This document shows positions 37,154-45,293 of a stretch of 64,000 nucleotides of DNA, in pieces. Each line of letters opens with the position of its first letter. Positions within the stretch are counted from its first letter, which is position 1. This DNA is from Kibdelosporangium sp. MJ126-NF4. Lineage in GTDB: Bacteria; Actinomycetota; Actinomycetes; Mycobacteriales; Pseudonocardiaceae. Location of the stretch: contig NZ_CDME01000008.1 of assembly GCF_000826545.1 (NCBI RefSeq), forward strand, positions 1,054,001 to 1,118,000, given 5' to 3'. A program made the translations under genes and the position numbers. The notes under the pieces are model-generated. The model was not told where the DNA came from. It was given only the letters and a program-made list of their open reading frames with translations, and ran no database searches.

Positions 37154-37966
37154 GTGACGAATGATCAGGCAACGAAAGCCGCCCGCTTCCGCGCACTGCA
37201 CGACGGGCCACAGCCCCTGCTGCTGCCGAACCCCTGGGACGCCGGAACAGCCCGCCTGCTGGCAGCACTCGGCTTCGACGCCCTGGCCACCACCAGCCTC
37301 GGCGTGGCCAACGCCCTCGGCCGCACAGGCGCGACCATGCAGGAGATCCTCGACAACTGCCGTGCGATCAACGACGCGACACCGCTGCCAGTGAACGCGG
37401 ACATGGAGAACGGCTTCGCCGACGACCCGGCCGGAGCAGCCAAAGCCATCGAACTGGCAGCGCAGGCAGGCGCGGTCGGCGCGTCCATCGAGGACTACAC
37501 CGGCAACCGCGACGCCCCGATCTACGACTTCGAACTCACCGTCGACCGCGTCCGTGCGGCCGTGGAGACCGCGCACGCCCTCCCGGTCCCCATCGTGCTC
37601 ACCGCACGAGCGGAGAACCTGCTGCACGGCGTGAACGACCTCGACGACACGATCCGCCGCCTACAAGCGTTCGACGAGGCAGGCGCCGACGTGCTGTACG
37701 CGCCGGGCCTGCGCACACTGGAGCAGATGCGGACCGTGGTCGAGTCGGTGAGCAAGCCCGTGAACGTCGTGATGGGCTTCGCCGACCCGACGATCACCAT
37801 CGAGCAACTCGCCGAGATCGGCGTCCGCAGGGTGAGCATCGGCGGCGCGCTGTCCAGGATCGCCCTGAAGTCCTTCACGGACGCCGCACAGCAGATGCGC
37901 GCCGGTCGCTTCGACTTCGTCGGCGACCTGCCCCCGCTCACCGAGCTGCACCAGCACTTCATCTGA
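37154..37966 (+). CDS. Isocitrate lyase/PEP mutase family protein
   Basis: 270 residues from GTG 37154 (TNDQATKAARFRALHDGPQPLLLPNPWDAGTARLLAALGFDALATTS); an in-frame ATG at 37112 would leave only 35 bp to the LysR start. The family's metal site is seen in VNADMENGFADDP (paired acidic residues) and the SIEDYTGNRD segment; the KKCGH lyase loop of isocitrate lyase is absent, so it belongs to the PEP-mutase/oxaloacetase-like side (SCO-type 'isocitrate lyase/phosphoenolpyruvate mutase'). A C-C or P-C bond enzyme acting on an alpha-keto or carboxylate substrate is inferred. Likely regulated by the divergent LysR. Confidence 0.85.
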   Translation: MTNDQATKAARFRALHDGPQPLLLPNPWDAGTARLLAALGFDALATTSLGVANALGRTGATMQEILDNCRAINDATPLPVNADMENGFADDPAGAAKAIELAAQAGAVGASIEDYTGNRDAPIYDFELTVDRVRAAVETAHALPVPIVLTARAENLLHGVNDLDDTIRRLQAFDEAGADVLYAPGLRTLEQMRTVVESVSKPVNVVMGFADPTITIEQLAEIGVRRVSIGGALSRIALKSFTDAAQQMRAGRFDFVGDLPPLTELHQHFI

Positions 37967-37985
37967 CCCGGCTACTCTTGGTTAC

Positions 37986-38828
37986 GTGTCTCGTTCGGGG
38001 GTTGCGGCCGTTCTTGCGCTGCTGGGGTGTCTGCTGGCCGGTCCGGCGGTGGCGGCCTACACGCTGAACGACCAGATAGCCGACCGGGATCGGTATGTGC
38101 AGGCGGTCACACCCATCGCCGCCGATCCGGCGGTCCGCCAGGAGCTGACCGACCGGGTCACCGACGCGATCGGCGAGAAACTCACCCCCGGCGCCCTGCG
38201 CCTGCCCGAGGGCGTTCGCCAGGGGCTGCACTCCGCCGTGGCGAAGTTCGTCGACAGCGACGACTTCCGGTCGGGCTGGGTAGCTGCGAACCGGACAATT
38301 CAGCCCGAAGTGGTCGCGGTGCTGCGCGGCGAATCGAGCAGCCTGCGGATCGTCGGCGACACCGTGATGCTCGACATGGGCGTGGTCTCCGATCGGATCA
38401 AGGATCGGCTGGTGGCCGACGGGGTGCCGCTCGCCCAGCGGCTGCCGCACGTCGACGCGCTGGTCCCGCTGTTCTCGCGGCCCGCGATCCGGCAGGCGAT
38501 CCCGGCGTTCGGCCTGCTGCAGGACCTGAGTGTGCTGCTGCCGATCGTGGCCGCCGCGTTGGTCGTCGCAGGCATCGCCCTGTCGGCCAGGCGTCGGCCG
38601 ACCGTGATCGCCACCGGCGTCGGGCTCGCGGTGTCGGCGCTGCTTGTGCTGGTCTACCAGTGGATCAGTCGGGGTCAGCTGGTCTCGCGAAGCGAGTCGC
38701 CCGAGCTCGCGGGCGCGTTCCACGACGCGTTCACCGGGACGCTCATGCCCCTGCTGTGGGTGCTGTTCGGCGTCGGTCTGGCGGCCGCTGCCGTCGGTTT
38801 CCTCGTGCGGACGGGCGGCTCGAGATAA
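37986..38828 (+). CDS. Integral membrane protein with extracytoplasmic helical domain
   Basis: 280 residues, GTG start. An N-terminal helix (GVAAVLALLGCLLAGPAVAAYTL) is followed by about 150 residues outside the membrane (NDQIADRDRYVQAVTPIAADPAVRQELTDRVTDAI...), then three C-terminal helices (LSVLLPIVAAALVVAGIAL, VIATGVGLAVSALLVLVYQW, TLMPLLWVLFGVGLAAAAVGFLV). This arrangement is shared by a family of uncharacterised actinobacterial membrane proteins. The repeated 'RQELTDRVTDAIGEKLTPGAL' style helices are characteristic. No function assigned. Confidence 0.75.
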   Translation: MSRSGVAAVLALLGCLLAGPAVAAYTLNDQIADRDRYVQAVTPIAADPAVRQELTDRVTDAIGEKLTPGALRLPEGVRQGLHSAVAKFVDSDDFRSGWVAANRTIQPEVVAVLRGESSSLRIVGDTVMLDMGVVSDRIKDRLVADGVPLAQRLPHVDALVPLFSRPAIRQAIPAFGLLQDLSVLLPIVAAALVVAGIALSARRRPTVIATGVGLAVSALLVLVYQWISRGQLVSRSESPELAGAFHDAFTGTLMPLLWVLFGVGLAAAAVGFLVRTGGSR

Positions 38829-38906
38829 GTGCAACAGATCGACGGCGGGGAAACGTCCAAGGAGCGTGACACCACAACAGAGCATCCGGCAGACCCTGAG
38901 GTGTGC

Positions 38907-39431
38907 ATGACGTTCGATGATTTCGTGGCGGCACGGCTTGACCCGCTGCTGCGCTACGCCACGGTCCTCTGCTATGACCCGCACCTGGCCAAGGACATCG
39001 TCCAGGAGGTGCTGTTGCGGGCCCAGCAGCAGTGGCCACGGATCTCAGCCACAGTGGACTCGCCCGCCGCGTACGTCAAACGCATGGTCACCAACGAGTT
39101 CCTGTCCTTGCGCCGACGGGCGTCCACCCGTGAGGTGGGCACCTCGTTGCGCGTGCTGGACGAGCTTGGCTCACCGACCGCTGACCAGACGGGGCAGTAC
39201 GACGAGCGCGAGGCCATGATGGCCAGGCTCGCCACCCTGCCACGCCGTCAGCGAGCGGCGCTGGTGCTGCGCTACTACGAGGGGTACGACGACGCCGCGA
39301 TCGCAACGGAACTCGAATGCCGCCCCGGCACGGTACGCAGTCTCATCTCGCGGGGCTTGGCCACCCTGCGGATCAGGTCACACAGCCCAGTCGACGACAG
39401 GCCACTGACTTTGGCGAAGGAGATGGGCTGA
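38907..39431 (+). CDS. SigE-family ECF sigma factor
   Basis: 174 residues from ATG 38907 (MTFDDFVAARLDPLLRYATVLCYDPHLAKDIVQEVLLRAQQQW), the usual start for the TIGR02983 group; an earlier frame opening at 38829 adds 26 unrelated residues. Region 4 is LATLPRRQRAALVLRYYEGYDDAAIATELECRPGTVRSLISRGLATLR. These short sigma factors are normally paired with a single-pass membrane protein coded just downstream, as here (1-bp gap). Confidence 0.9.
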   Translation: MTFDDFVAARLDPLLRYATVLCYDPHLAKDIVQEVLLRAQQQWPRISATVDSPAAYVKRMVTNEFLSLRRRASTREVGTSLRVLDELGSPTADQTGQYDEREAMMARLATLPRRQRAALVLRYYEGYDDAAIATELECRPGTVRSLISRGLATLRIRSHSPVDDRPLTLAKEMG

Positions 39432-39432
39432 C

Positions 39433-40011
39433 ATGGCCGACGAGACCGCATTCCGAGACGCTCTCGCTCAGCACGCGGAGCGCAGGCAGGGAGGACAGGA
39501 AATCCTGATGGCACTGCAGGAGAACGAAACCACACCACGCAGCCGTGGCCGTGGCCGCGTGGTGTGGGCAGCGGCGGCCGCGCTTGCCATCGCGGGAGGA
39601 GTCATCGGGGGCACGGCGCTGTTGGGTAGCAGCCCGGCCGCGTACGCGGTGACCAAGAACGCCGACGGCACCGTCACGGTGTCCATCAAGGACATCAAGG
39701 CGATCGAACCGGCGAACGCGAAGCTCAGGGAACTGGGTGTGCGCGCCAAGGCCGTTCCCATGACGTCGGACTGCGCGCCCCTCAACGGCGCTTCCATGTA
39801 CAACGGATCCGACTGGGACGTCCCGAACGGGGTCTCGAACGACTCGGTCACCATCGGCACGAAGATCCCGAGCGGCTACACCGTACTGCTGTCCGTTTCG
39901 GACAAGCCGGGCCGCGGTACCGGCCTCGGCTACACCGGGCCGGTGCAGGGCCCCGCACCGTCCTGCGTGCTGGACCCGGCGGACGACCCGGACCAGCGTG
40001 CGACCAACTGA
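39433..40011 (+). CDS. Single-pass membrane protein paired with the SigE-type sigma factor
   Basis: 192 residues: a cytoplasmic part of about 40 residues (MADETAFRDALAQHAERRQGGQEILMALQ), one helix (VVWAAAAALAIAGGVIGGTALLG, about 43-65), and an outer domain starting AAYAVTKNADGTVTVSIKDIKAIEPANAKLRELGVRAKAVPMTSDC. This layout is the standard companion of SigE-family factors in actinomycetes and probably modulates the sigma factor, though it has no zinc-binding anti-sigma motif. ATG one base after the sigma stop. Confidence 0.82.
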   Translation: MADETAFRDALAQHAERRQGGQEILMALQENETTPRSRGRGRVVWAAAAALAIAGGVIGGTALLGSSPAAYAVTKNADGTVTVSIKDIKAIEPANAKLRELGVRAKAVPMTSDCAPLNGASMYNGSDWDVPNGVSNDSVTIGTKIPSGYTVLLSVSDKPGRGTGLGYTGPVQGPAPSCVLDPADDPDQRATN

Positions 40012-40183
40012 CCAGGAGCAGGGCAGCGGTCCGAGGCGGCCGTGGGTCCGGGTGGTCGCCGTTGTCGGAGGCGCGCTCGCCGCACTTCCCATGATCGCGT
40101 TCGTGGCGGCGGGTTTCGTTGGCGACCAGTCGCGTCCGCAACCACCACAGCCGTCGGCGTCGACGACGAGGTGCGCGCCGTGA
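39998..40183 (+). CDS. Possible small membrane protein overlapping the previous gene
   Basis: 61 residues from a GTG inside the last codons of 39433-40011 (14-bp overlap). It has a basic start (PRRPWVRVV) and one helix (VVAVVGGALAALPMIAFVAAGFVG) with a Pro/Ser-rich tail. The overlap fits translational coupling and the strong terminator 22 bp later fits a transcript end, but no family is recognised. Confidence 0.45.
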   Translation: MRPTDQEQGSGPRRPWVRVVAVVGGALAALPMIAFVAAGFVGDQSRPQPPQPSASTTRCAP

Positions 40184-40204
40184 CGGCCGCCGTGCTCCGG
40201 TGAA

Positions 40205-40241
40205 AAGGTCTCCTTGCCATCCTCAGTGGCAAGGAGACCTT
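40205..40241. terminator. Bidirectional intrinsic terminator
   Basis: A perfect 15-bp stem (40205-40219 with 40227-40241) and 7-nt loop, flanked by AAA on one side and TTTT soon after on the other, lies between the end of the SigE operon and the end of the facing methyltransferase gene. It is the strongest terminator in the window and works on both strands. Confidence 0.88.
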
Positions 40242-40255
40242 GGCTTTTATACACC

Positions 40256-41035
40256 CTACGGCTTCTGGGCGACGACCAGAACGGCACCGAACTCGGGGAT
40301 GTCGGCCATGTCCGCGTGGTTGAACTCGGCATCGCGCTGCTTCGGGAACTGGCTGAAGGTCTGCCGGATGGTGTGCTCGCTGATGTCGAGGATCTCGGCC
40401 AGCCGCAGACCCGCGCGGCGCAGCATCGGCGGGTAGTCGTCGATCCGCGCCAGCGTCATCATGAACTCACGGAGATAACGGTCGACAACGGGCTGATTCC
40501 CAGCCGGAATCGGTGCCCGTTCAACGAAGTCGGTCAACACCAGCCTGCCGCCGGGACGCAACGTCTGGCAGATCTGACTGAGCACGACGGCACGATCCGG
40601 CATGTGAAAAATCGACTCGACAGCGATGGCCGCGTCGAAGGAATCCGGCGGGAACGGCAGCCGGGTCGCGTCCGCGTGCCGGAACTCGACGACATCGCCC
40701 ATTCCGGTGGACTGCGCGAAAGCGCTCGCGCGGCTGATCTGCTCTCCGCTGTTGGAGATCCCGGTGACCTTCGCGCCGGTGCGCCGGGCGATTCGGACAG
40801 CGGGCCCACCCACGCCACACCCGACATCGAGCACGTGATCGCCCCGAGCCACCCGCAGACGATCGGTCATCAGGTCGGTGAGCCGGTCGGCGGCGTCGCT
40901 GAGCGAAACATCGCTGTCCGGAGTGTCCCAGTACCCGAAGTGCATGTTCTCGCCGGATCCCGCGTTGCGAAGAACGGTGAACCGGTCATAGAGCCGACCG
41001 ACCTCGTCGGGTACCGGTAAGCCTTGCGACATCAT
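40256..41035 (-). CDS. SAM-dependent methyltransferase (small-molecule type)
   Basis: 259 residues. Motif I VLDVGCGVGGPAVRIARRTGAKVTGISNSGEQI, motif II DSFDAAIAVESIFHMPDR and motif III LRPGGRLVLTDFVE are in order. The lead GRLYDRFTVLRNAGSGENMHFGYWDTPDSDVSL resembles the gamma-tocopherol / antibiotic-type C- or O-methyltransferases ('MHFGYW' opening). ATG 41033-41035 after AAGGGG; a second ATG follows at once. It stands alone after a strong terminator. Confidence 0.85.
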   Translation of the reverse strand: MMSQGLPVPDEVGRLYDRFTVLRNAGSGENMHFGYWDTPDSDVSLSDAADRLTDLMTDRLRVARGDHVLDVGCGVGGPAVRIARRTGAKVTGISNSGEQISRASAFAQSTGMGDVVEFRHADATRLPFPPDSFDAAIAVESIFHMPDRAVVLSQICQTLRPGGRLVLTDFVERAPIPAGNQPVVDRYLREFMMTLARIDDYPPMLRRAGLRLAEILDISEHTIRQTFSQFPKQRDAEFNHADMADIPEFGAVLVVAQKP

Positions 41036-41168
41036 TGGCCCCTTCTAGTGCCGAGCCGGGTTTCATGTCAGCGTGAATGCTCGTGCTGACCTGCGCCTTC
41101 TCACCGTAGGTCAGGCGGCTCGGGTGGGGCAGTGGCCTGGCGATTCCCTGACAAAGAATTGAAGGTCG

Positions 41169-41960
41169 TCACTGTGGCGCGGTTCGGTCACCTCTCCGCA
41201 GCAGCGCGACGAACGCGCCCGCGAACAACAACCCGGTGACCAGGACAAGCTGGACGAGTGTCGGCATGGGCACCGCTTCGATGGCCAGAATCGCGCCTGC
41301 GAGCGCGGCGACCAGCCAACTGCGTTCCCACCAGGCCAGCAGCACCAGCCCACCGGCCACCAGCAGTTCATCGGCCCGGTAACTCGTCCAGGCGGCCAGT
41401 AGTCCTGTCACGCCAACGGCTGATGTCATCACACTGATCACGGTGAGCGTGGATCTGCCGCGCCCCAGATTGAAGTAGACCCACCCCGCCGCGCACAGCC
41501 CGATCGCGAGCAGCGAACCGGCGACCGTGGGCGCCAGATCTGGGGACTCTTCGACGATCCACATCGTGCACGAGAACGCCCCGATAGCGACGACACCGCA
41601 CACCGCGGCAGCGAGGTACGTCCATGCCCGCCCGGATCCACGGGCATACCAGGCAATCGCGGCAAGGAGGACAAGTGACAGTCCGGCGACCCAGTACTCC
41701 GCACTGCCGACAGACGGCCAAGCTTCGCCTGTGTAGAAGCTGATCGACGTGTTGAACTGATCCTCATAGGCCCGCGACATCGTCACACCGCGCAGCGACG
41801 CGAACTCGCCGCTGTACAAGAACTGCTGGCCACCGATGGGGAAACTGGTGTGGCTGGAGTCCACCACCCAACCCTCGAGACTGACCGCCGTACTGCCGAG
41901 TGCCAGAAAACCAAGCAAAGCCAGCGGGAACCAGGAACCGCGCCTGTCGCGTGTCGCCAT
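41169..41960 (-). CDS. Membrane protein, downstream copy of a tandem duplication
   Basis: 263 residues from ATG 41958-41960. Helices: FPLALLGFLALGSTAVSLEGWVVD near the start, then six or so more. An extracytoplasmic loop of about 55 residues follows the first helix and differs most from the paralogue. The stretch SYRADELLVAGGLVLLAWWERSWLVAALAGAILAIEAVPMPTL is identical or nearly so in the next gene. No family is recognised. The 54 bp before the start and the 3' end are also similar to the other copy, so the duplicated unit of about 965 bp includes regulatory sequence. Confidence 0.7.
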   Translation of the reverse strand: MATRDRRGSWFPLALLGFLALGSTAVSLEGWVVDSSHTSFPIGGQQFLYSGEFASLRGVTMSRAYEDQFNTSISFYTGEAWPSVGSAEYWVAGLSLVLLAAIAWYARGSGRAWTYLAAAVCGVVAIGAFSCTMWIVEESPDLAPTVAGSLLAIGLCAAGWVYFNLGRGRSTLTVISVMTSAVGVTGLLAAWTSYRADELLVAGGLVLLAWWERSWLVAALAGAILAIEAVPMPTLVQLVLVTGLLFAGAFVALLRRGDRTAPQ

Positions 41961-42129
41961 GCCGCGCAGAGTATCGGCATTCCGAATGGGCCGGTTGTCG
42001 AGTGACCGAACCATCGGCGGTACATCATGCAGCAGTTCGACGGGCCAGGTGTAAATCGCCCGGGAGGTTCTTCATCGGCCAAGATTTCGTTGTAGGCCAG
42101 CCGGGAGTGGTCGTCGACCGCGTTGTAAG

Positions 42130-42924
42130 TCAGGCGGATCGGACACCTCTCAGCAGCAGCGCGACGAACGCGCCCCCGAACAACAACCCGGTGACCAGGA
42201 CAAGCTGAATGAGCGTCGGCATGGGCACCGCTTCGATGGCCAGAATCGCGCCCGCGAGCGCGGCGACCAGCCAACTGCGTTCCCACCACGCCAGCAAGAC
42301 CAGCCCACCGGCCACGAGCAGTTCGTCGGCCCGATAGTTCGTCCATGCGGTCAGCAGCCCTGTCACGCCGACGGCGAGTGTCACCACACTGATCGAGGTG
42401 AGCGTGGTTTGCCAACGCTCCGGCCGGAAATAGGCCCACCCTGCGGCGCACAGCCCGGTCGCGATCAGCCACACGGCCATCTCCGGCATGATGTTGCGAG
42501 ACTGCTCGATCATCCACATCGTGTACATGAACAGCCCGATACCGACGACACCCCACACCGCGGCCAGGGTGAACGCCCCTACTCGGCCGGAGCCGCGGGC
42601 GTACCAGACGATCACGGCAAGCAGGGCCAGTGCCGCCCCGGCGAGCCAGTATTCGGAACTGCCGATGGGCAGCCAGTCACTGGGGCTGTATACGACGCCA
42701 GGCTCAAGCAGACTCGTCTCGTAGCCGCTCGACATCCCCAGGCCCGTCACGGATTGGGCGATCGCGTACTTGGGGGTGAGGCCATCGATGGAAAAACTTG
42801 GGTGGTAGGCGTCCACCACCCAGCCTCCGGCAGCGACGGCAGCGCTGCCCAGTGTGAGAAAAGCCAGTAACGCCAATGGAAACCAGAAACCGCGTCGCCC
42901 CGCGTCTCTATCTTGTGCCGCCAT
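42130..42924 (-). CDS. Membrane protein, upstream copy of the tandem duplication
   Basis: 264 residues. Seven or so helices; the same opening (GFWFPLALLAFLTLGSAAVAAGGWVVDAYHPSFSIDG) and the shared block ELLVAGGLVLLAWWERSWLVA. Compared with the copy at 41169-41960 the extracytoplasmic loop (YAIAQSVTGLGMSSGYETSLLEPG) has diverged while the C-terminal 80 residues stay near-identical. The common phrase GTACATCATGCAG occurs in the leader of both (42013-42026 and 42985-42998 region). Function unknown. Confidence 0.7.
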   Translation of the reverse strand: MAAQDRDAGRRGFWFPLALLAFLTLGSAAVAAGGWVVDAYHPSFSIDGLTPKYAIAQSVTGLGMSSGYETSLLEPGVVYSPSDWLPIGSSEYWLAGAALALLAVIVWYARGSGRVGAFTLAAVWGVVGIGLFMYTMWMIEQSRNIMPEMAVWLIATGLCAAGWAYFRPERWQTTLTSISVVTLAVGVTGLLTAWTNYRADELLVAGGLVLLAWWERSWLVAALAGAILAIEAVPMPTLIQLVLVTGLLFGGAFVALLLRGVRSA

Positions 42925-43026
42925 GCCGGGCAGCGTATCGGCATCGCTGACAGGGCCGGAGGATGAATGGCCGCAACCATTGACGGTACATCATGCAGCA
43001 ATTCCCGCGACTCGTACTTCGACGGG

Positions 43027-44529
43027 TTAGACCTTGAGAACCGCGCGCAATGCCGCGCCAAGGTCGCCGGAGGCGTCAGGGGTACGCCACGCGACGAAGA
43101 AGTCCGGCCGCACGAGAACCGCGCCCGACTCCGTCACGCCATAGGCTTTCGCCCATTCCGCGCCCTGCAGCACGTGCGCGGTCAGGCCGAGTTCGGTGGC
43201 TCGCTCAGCCCACTGCTGCGTGCCTGTCAGGACAACGAACCCGCGTCCGAACAGTTCGATCACTGACACCTCCCGGCCGTCGACTTGGACCGGCACGTGC
43301 GGAGCCCGTGACCCGGGCCTGCCAGTCGGTTCGGCTTCGATGATCGACTCGTCGTCGCCCGGTTCCACGAGCACGGCGTCGCTGATGTGCCGGTAGCCGA
43401 AGAACGGGATCGAGAACGGGTCCGCCAGCGGTGTGAGCGAGCCGTCATCCAACTCCGGCGCCATCCGCTGGACGAAGAACGTGTACTGCTGCTCGGCGAT
43501 GAACTGCGAGTACGGCCGCCGCTCTGGCGTGTGCGAGTCCAACAACGCCGGTCCGGCCTGTCCTTTCACTACCATCGCCAGCTTCCAGGCCAGGTAGAAG
43601 CCGTCGAGAATCGCGGTGTTCCCGCCGAACGCGCCCGTCGGCGGCATCACGCGGACCGCGTCGCCGACCAGGTGCACGCGTCCGGAACTGAACTCGTCCG
43701 CCACCCAGTGCTTGGTGTCCGTGCTGCCGCTCCTGTCCAGCACCGTCACCGCGAGGTCCGGGATGCCTGCGGCGAGCCGGATCATGCTGGCCCACTCCTC
43801 GTCGGAGTAGTCGCCCACGCCTGTCCCGAAGGCGTACCGGCCAGGGTCGTCGGTGCTCACGAGCACACCGCCACCGCCCGGCAACTCGGGATTCTTCAAG
43901 TACACCAACGCGTTGCGCGGCAGGACCGAGGACAGGTCGGCTTCGAAGACCGAGCCGACGCCGGTGCCGAGCACGCCCCGGCCGGTCACGCCGATACCCA
44001 GCGCCTCCCGGATCGGGCTGCGGTGTCCGTCGGCCGCGACCAGGTAGTCGGCCGTGATCGTCTCCGTCGCGCCGGTGCCCAGGTCACGCAGCACCGCCCT
44101 GACCCCGTCGGTGTCCTGCGTGAACGACTCCAGCGAGGTGCCGAAGCGGATGCTCGCGCCGAGTTCACGGGCCCGCGCGGCCAGGATCGGTTCGACCCGT
44201 TCCTGGCTGGCGTTCGCCCAGCCCGCGGTGGAGAACGCGCTGAGGTCCGGGCCCATGTCGTCGACCAGGATGTCCTGGAAGACCGGGCCGGTGGCCGCGG
44301 CGGCCACCATGATCCGGAACCGGAAGTCCGGCGGTGACGCCGCGATCACCTGCTCGTCGACCCCGGCAAGCCGTAACGCCTCCATCGTGTGCGGGAACTG
44401 GCCACGCGCCTTCGGGTGCACCGACGTGCTGGCGTGCCGCTCCACCACCAGCGACGACACGCCGTGCAGGCCGAGGAACATCGCCGTGGACAACCCTGAA
44501 AGCCCAGCTCCGACCACAAGTACTCGCAT
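43027..44529 (-). CDS. FAD-dependent aromatic monooxygenase (PHBH/Rox-like)
   Basis: 500 residues from ATG 44527-44529 (CAGGAG upstream). The FAD motif GxGxxG is VLVVGAGLSGLSTAMFLGLHG at residues 3-23; the DG motif is LVAADGHRSPIREALGI; the second FAD motif is GRVHLVGDAVRVMPPTGAFGGNTAILDGFYLAWKL. This set is typical of class A flavoprotein hydroxylases such as rifampicin monooxygenase or polyketide hydroxylases, which use NAD(P)H and O2. It diverges from a TetR gene whose operator overlaps this promoter, which fits induction by its substrate, perhaps a xenobiotic or antibiotic. Confidence 0.92.
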   Translation of the reverse strand: MRVLVVGAGLSGLSTAMFLGLHGVSSLVVERHASTSVHPKARGQFPHTMEALRLAGVDEQVIAASPPDFRFRIMVAAAATGPVFQDILVDDMGPDLSAFSTAGWANASQERVEPILAARARELGASIRFGTSLESFTQDTDGVRAVLRDLGTGATETITADYLVAADGHRSPIREALGIGVTGRGVLGTGVGSVFEADLSSVLPRNALVYLKNPELPGGGGVLVSTDDPGRYAFGTGVGDYSDEEWASMIRLAAGIPDLAVTVLDRSGSTDTKHWVADEFSSGRVHLVGDAVRVMPPTGAFGGNTAILDGFYLAWKLAMVVKGQAGPALLDSHTPERRPYSQFIAEQQYTFFVQRMAPELDDGSLTPLADPFSIPFFGYRHISDAVLVEPGDDESIIEAEPTGRPGSRAPHVPVQVDGREVSVIELFGRGFVVLTGTQQWAERATELGLTAHVLQGAEWAKAYGVTESGAVLVRPDFFVAWRTPDASGDLGAALRAVLKV

Positions 44530-44544
44530 GACTTCTCCTGACCG

Positions 44545-44572
44545 AACAGTGTTCGTTCTGACGAACACTGTT
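44545..44572. promoter_or_regulatory. TetR operator, perfect 12-bp inverted repeat
   Basis: AACAGTGTTCGT (44545-44556) and ACGAACACTGTT (44561-44572) are exact inverse copies with a 4-bp centre. The site covers the -10 box and start region of the leftward monooxygenase promoter. A half-site GTGTTCG recurs at 44587-44593. Confidence 0.85.
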
Positions 44573-44599
44573 TTATCGAGCGAATGGTGTTCGTGTCAA
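44570..44599 (-). promoter_or_regulatory. Promoter of the monooxygenase gene
   Basis: Minus strand: TTGACA (44599-44594), 18-bp gap, TAAAAC (44575-44570; shifted reading GATAAA is close too). The operator overlaps the -10 hexamer, so repression by the adjacent TetR protein is expected. Confidence 0.6.
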
Positions 44600-44612
44600 G
44601 TACAGTGATCGC

Positions 44613-45293
44613 GTGGATCTCCCCGAACCGCCATGGCGCAAGCCCGCGCGGCAGCCGCTGAGCCGGGACAAGATCGTGGACACCGCGCTCGGCCTGCTGG
44701 AGAAGGAAGGCCTGGACGCGCTGTCGATGCGACGAGTCGCCCAGGCACTGGGCACCGGCCCGGCGTCGCTGTACACGCACGTGCGCAACCGGGAGGAGCT
44801 GTGCGAGCTGATGTTCGACCGGATCCTCGGTGAGGCCGAAGTGCCGCAACCGGATCCGGCGCACTGGCGGGAGCAGCTGAAAGCCCTGTGTTTCGCTCAG
44901 GTCGGCGCGATGACGGCGTATCCGGGAATCGCCAAGGTCGTCATGAACGCGATGATCCCGATCGGCCCGAACGCGTTGCGCCACGGTGAGGGCATGCTGG
45001 CGATCCTGCGCGCGGGCGGACTGTCCGAACGCCAGGCAGCGTGGGCGTTCGACGCGCTTGGCCTGTACAACAAGGCTTACGCGGCCGAGGTGTCCTCGTG
45101 GCAGTCCGGTGAGCTCGACCCGGAGGAGATGGCCACACGCGCGCGCCAGATCACCGAGTACATGCGGTCACTGCCAGCGGGCACGTTCCCGAACCTGCTG
45201 GCGATCGGCCCGCTGTTCTCCGGCGACACCGCGCACGAACGGCTTGAGTTCGCCATCGACGCGTTCATCGCGGGCCTCGACTCACTGAAGTGA
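44613..45293 (+). CDS. TetR-family regulator of the monooxygenase
   Basis: 226 residues, GTG start. HTH: LSRDKIVDTALGLLEKEGLDALSMRRVAQALGTGPASLYTHVRNREELCELMFDRIL; the 'TGPASLYTHVRN' recognition helix and the long C-terminal helical domain put it in the TetR_C_1/TetR class seen next to drug-modifying enzymes. The 83-bp divergent gap holds a perfect operator. The end overlaps the facing helicase gene by 12 bp. Confidence 0.92.
   Translation: MDLPEPPWRKPARQPLSRDKIVDTALGLLEKEGLDALSMRRVAQALGTGPASLYTHVRNREELCELMFDRILGEAEVPQPDPAHWREQLKALCFAQVGAMTAYPGIAKVVMNAMIPIGPNALRHGEGMLAILRAGGLSERQAAWAFDALGLYNKAYAAEVSSWQSGELDPEEMATRARQITEYMRSLPAGTFPNLLAIGPLFSGDTAHERLEFAIDAFIAGLDSLK

Larger units (their letters stand above)
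41169..42998 (-). repeat. Tandem gene duplication, period about 965 bp
   Basis: Segment 41205-41385 matches 42166-42350 almost base for base (e.g. both carry GAACAACAACCCGGTGACCA), and weaker identity extends through both genes to their upstream leaders. The 3' part is far more alike than the 5' part, which suggests gene conversion or a recent partial exchange. Confidence 0.75.
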
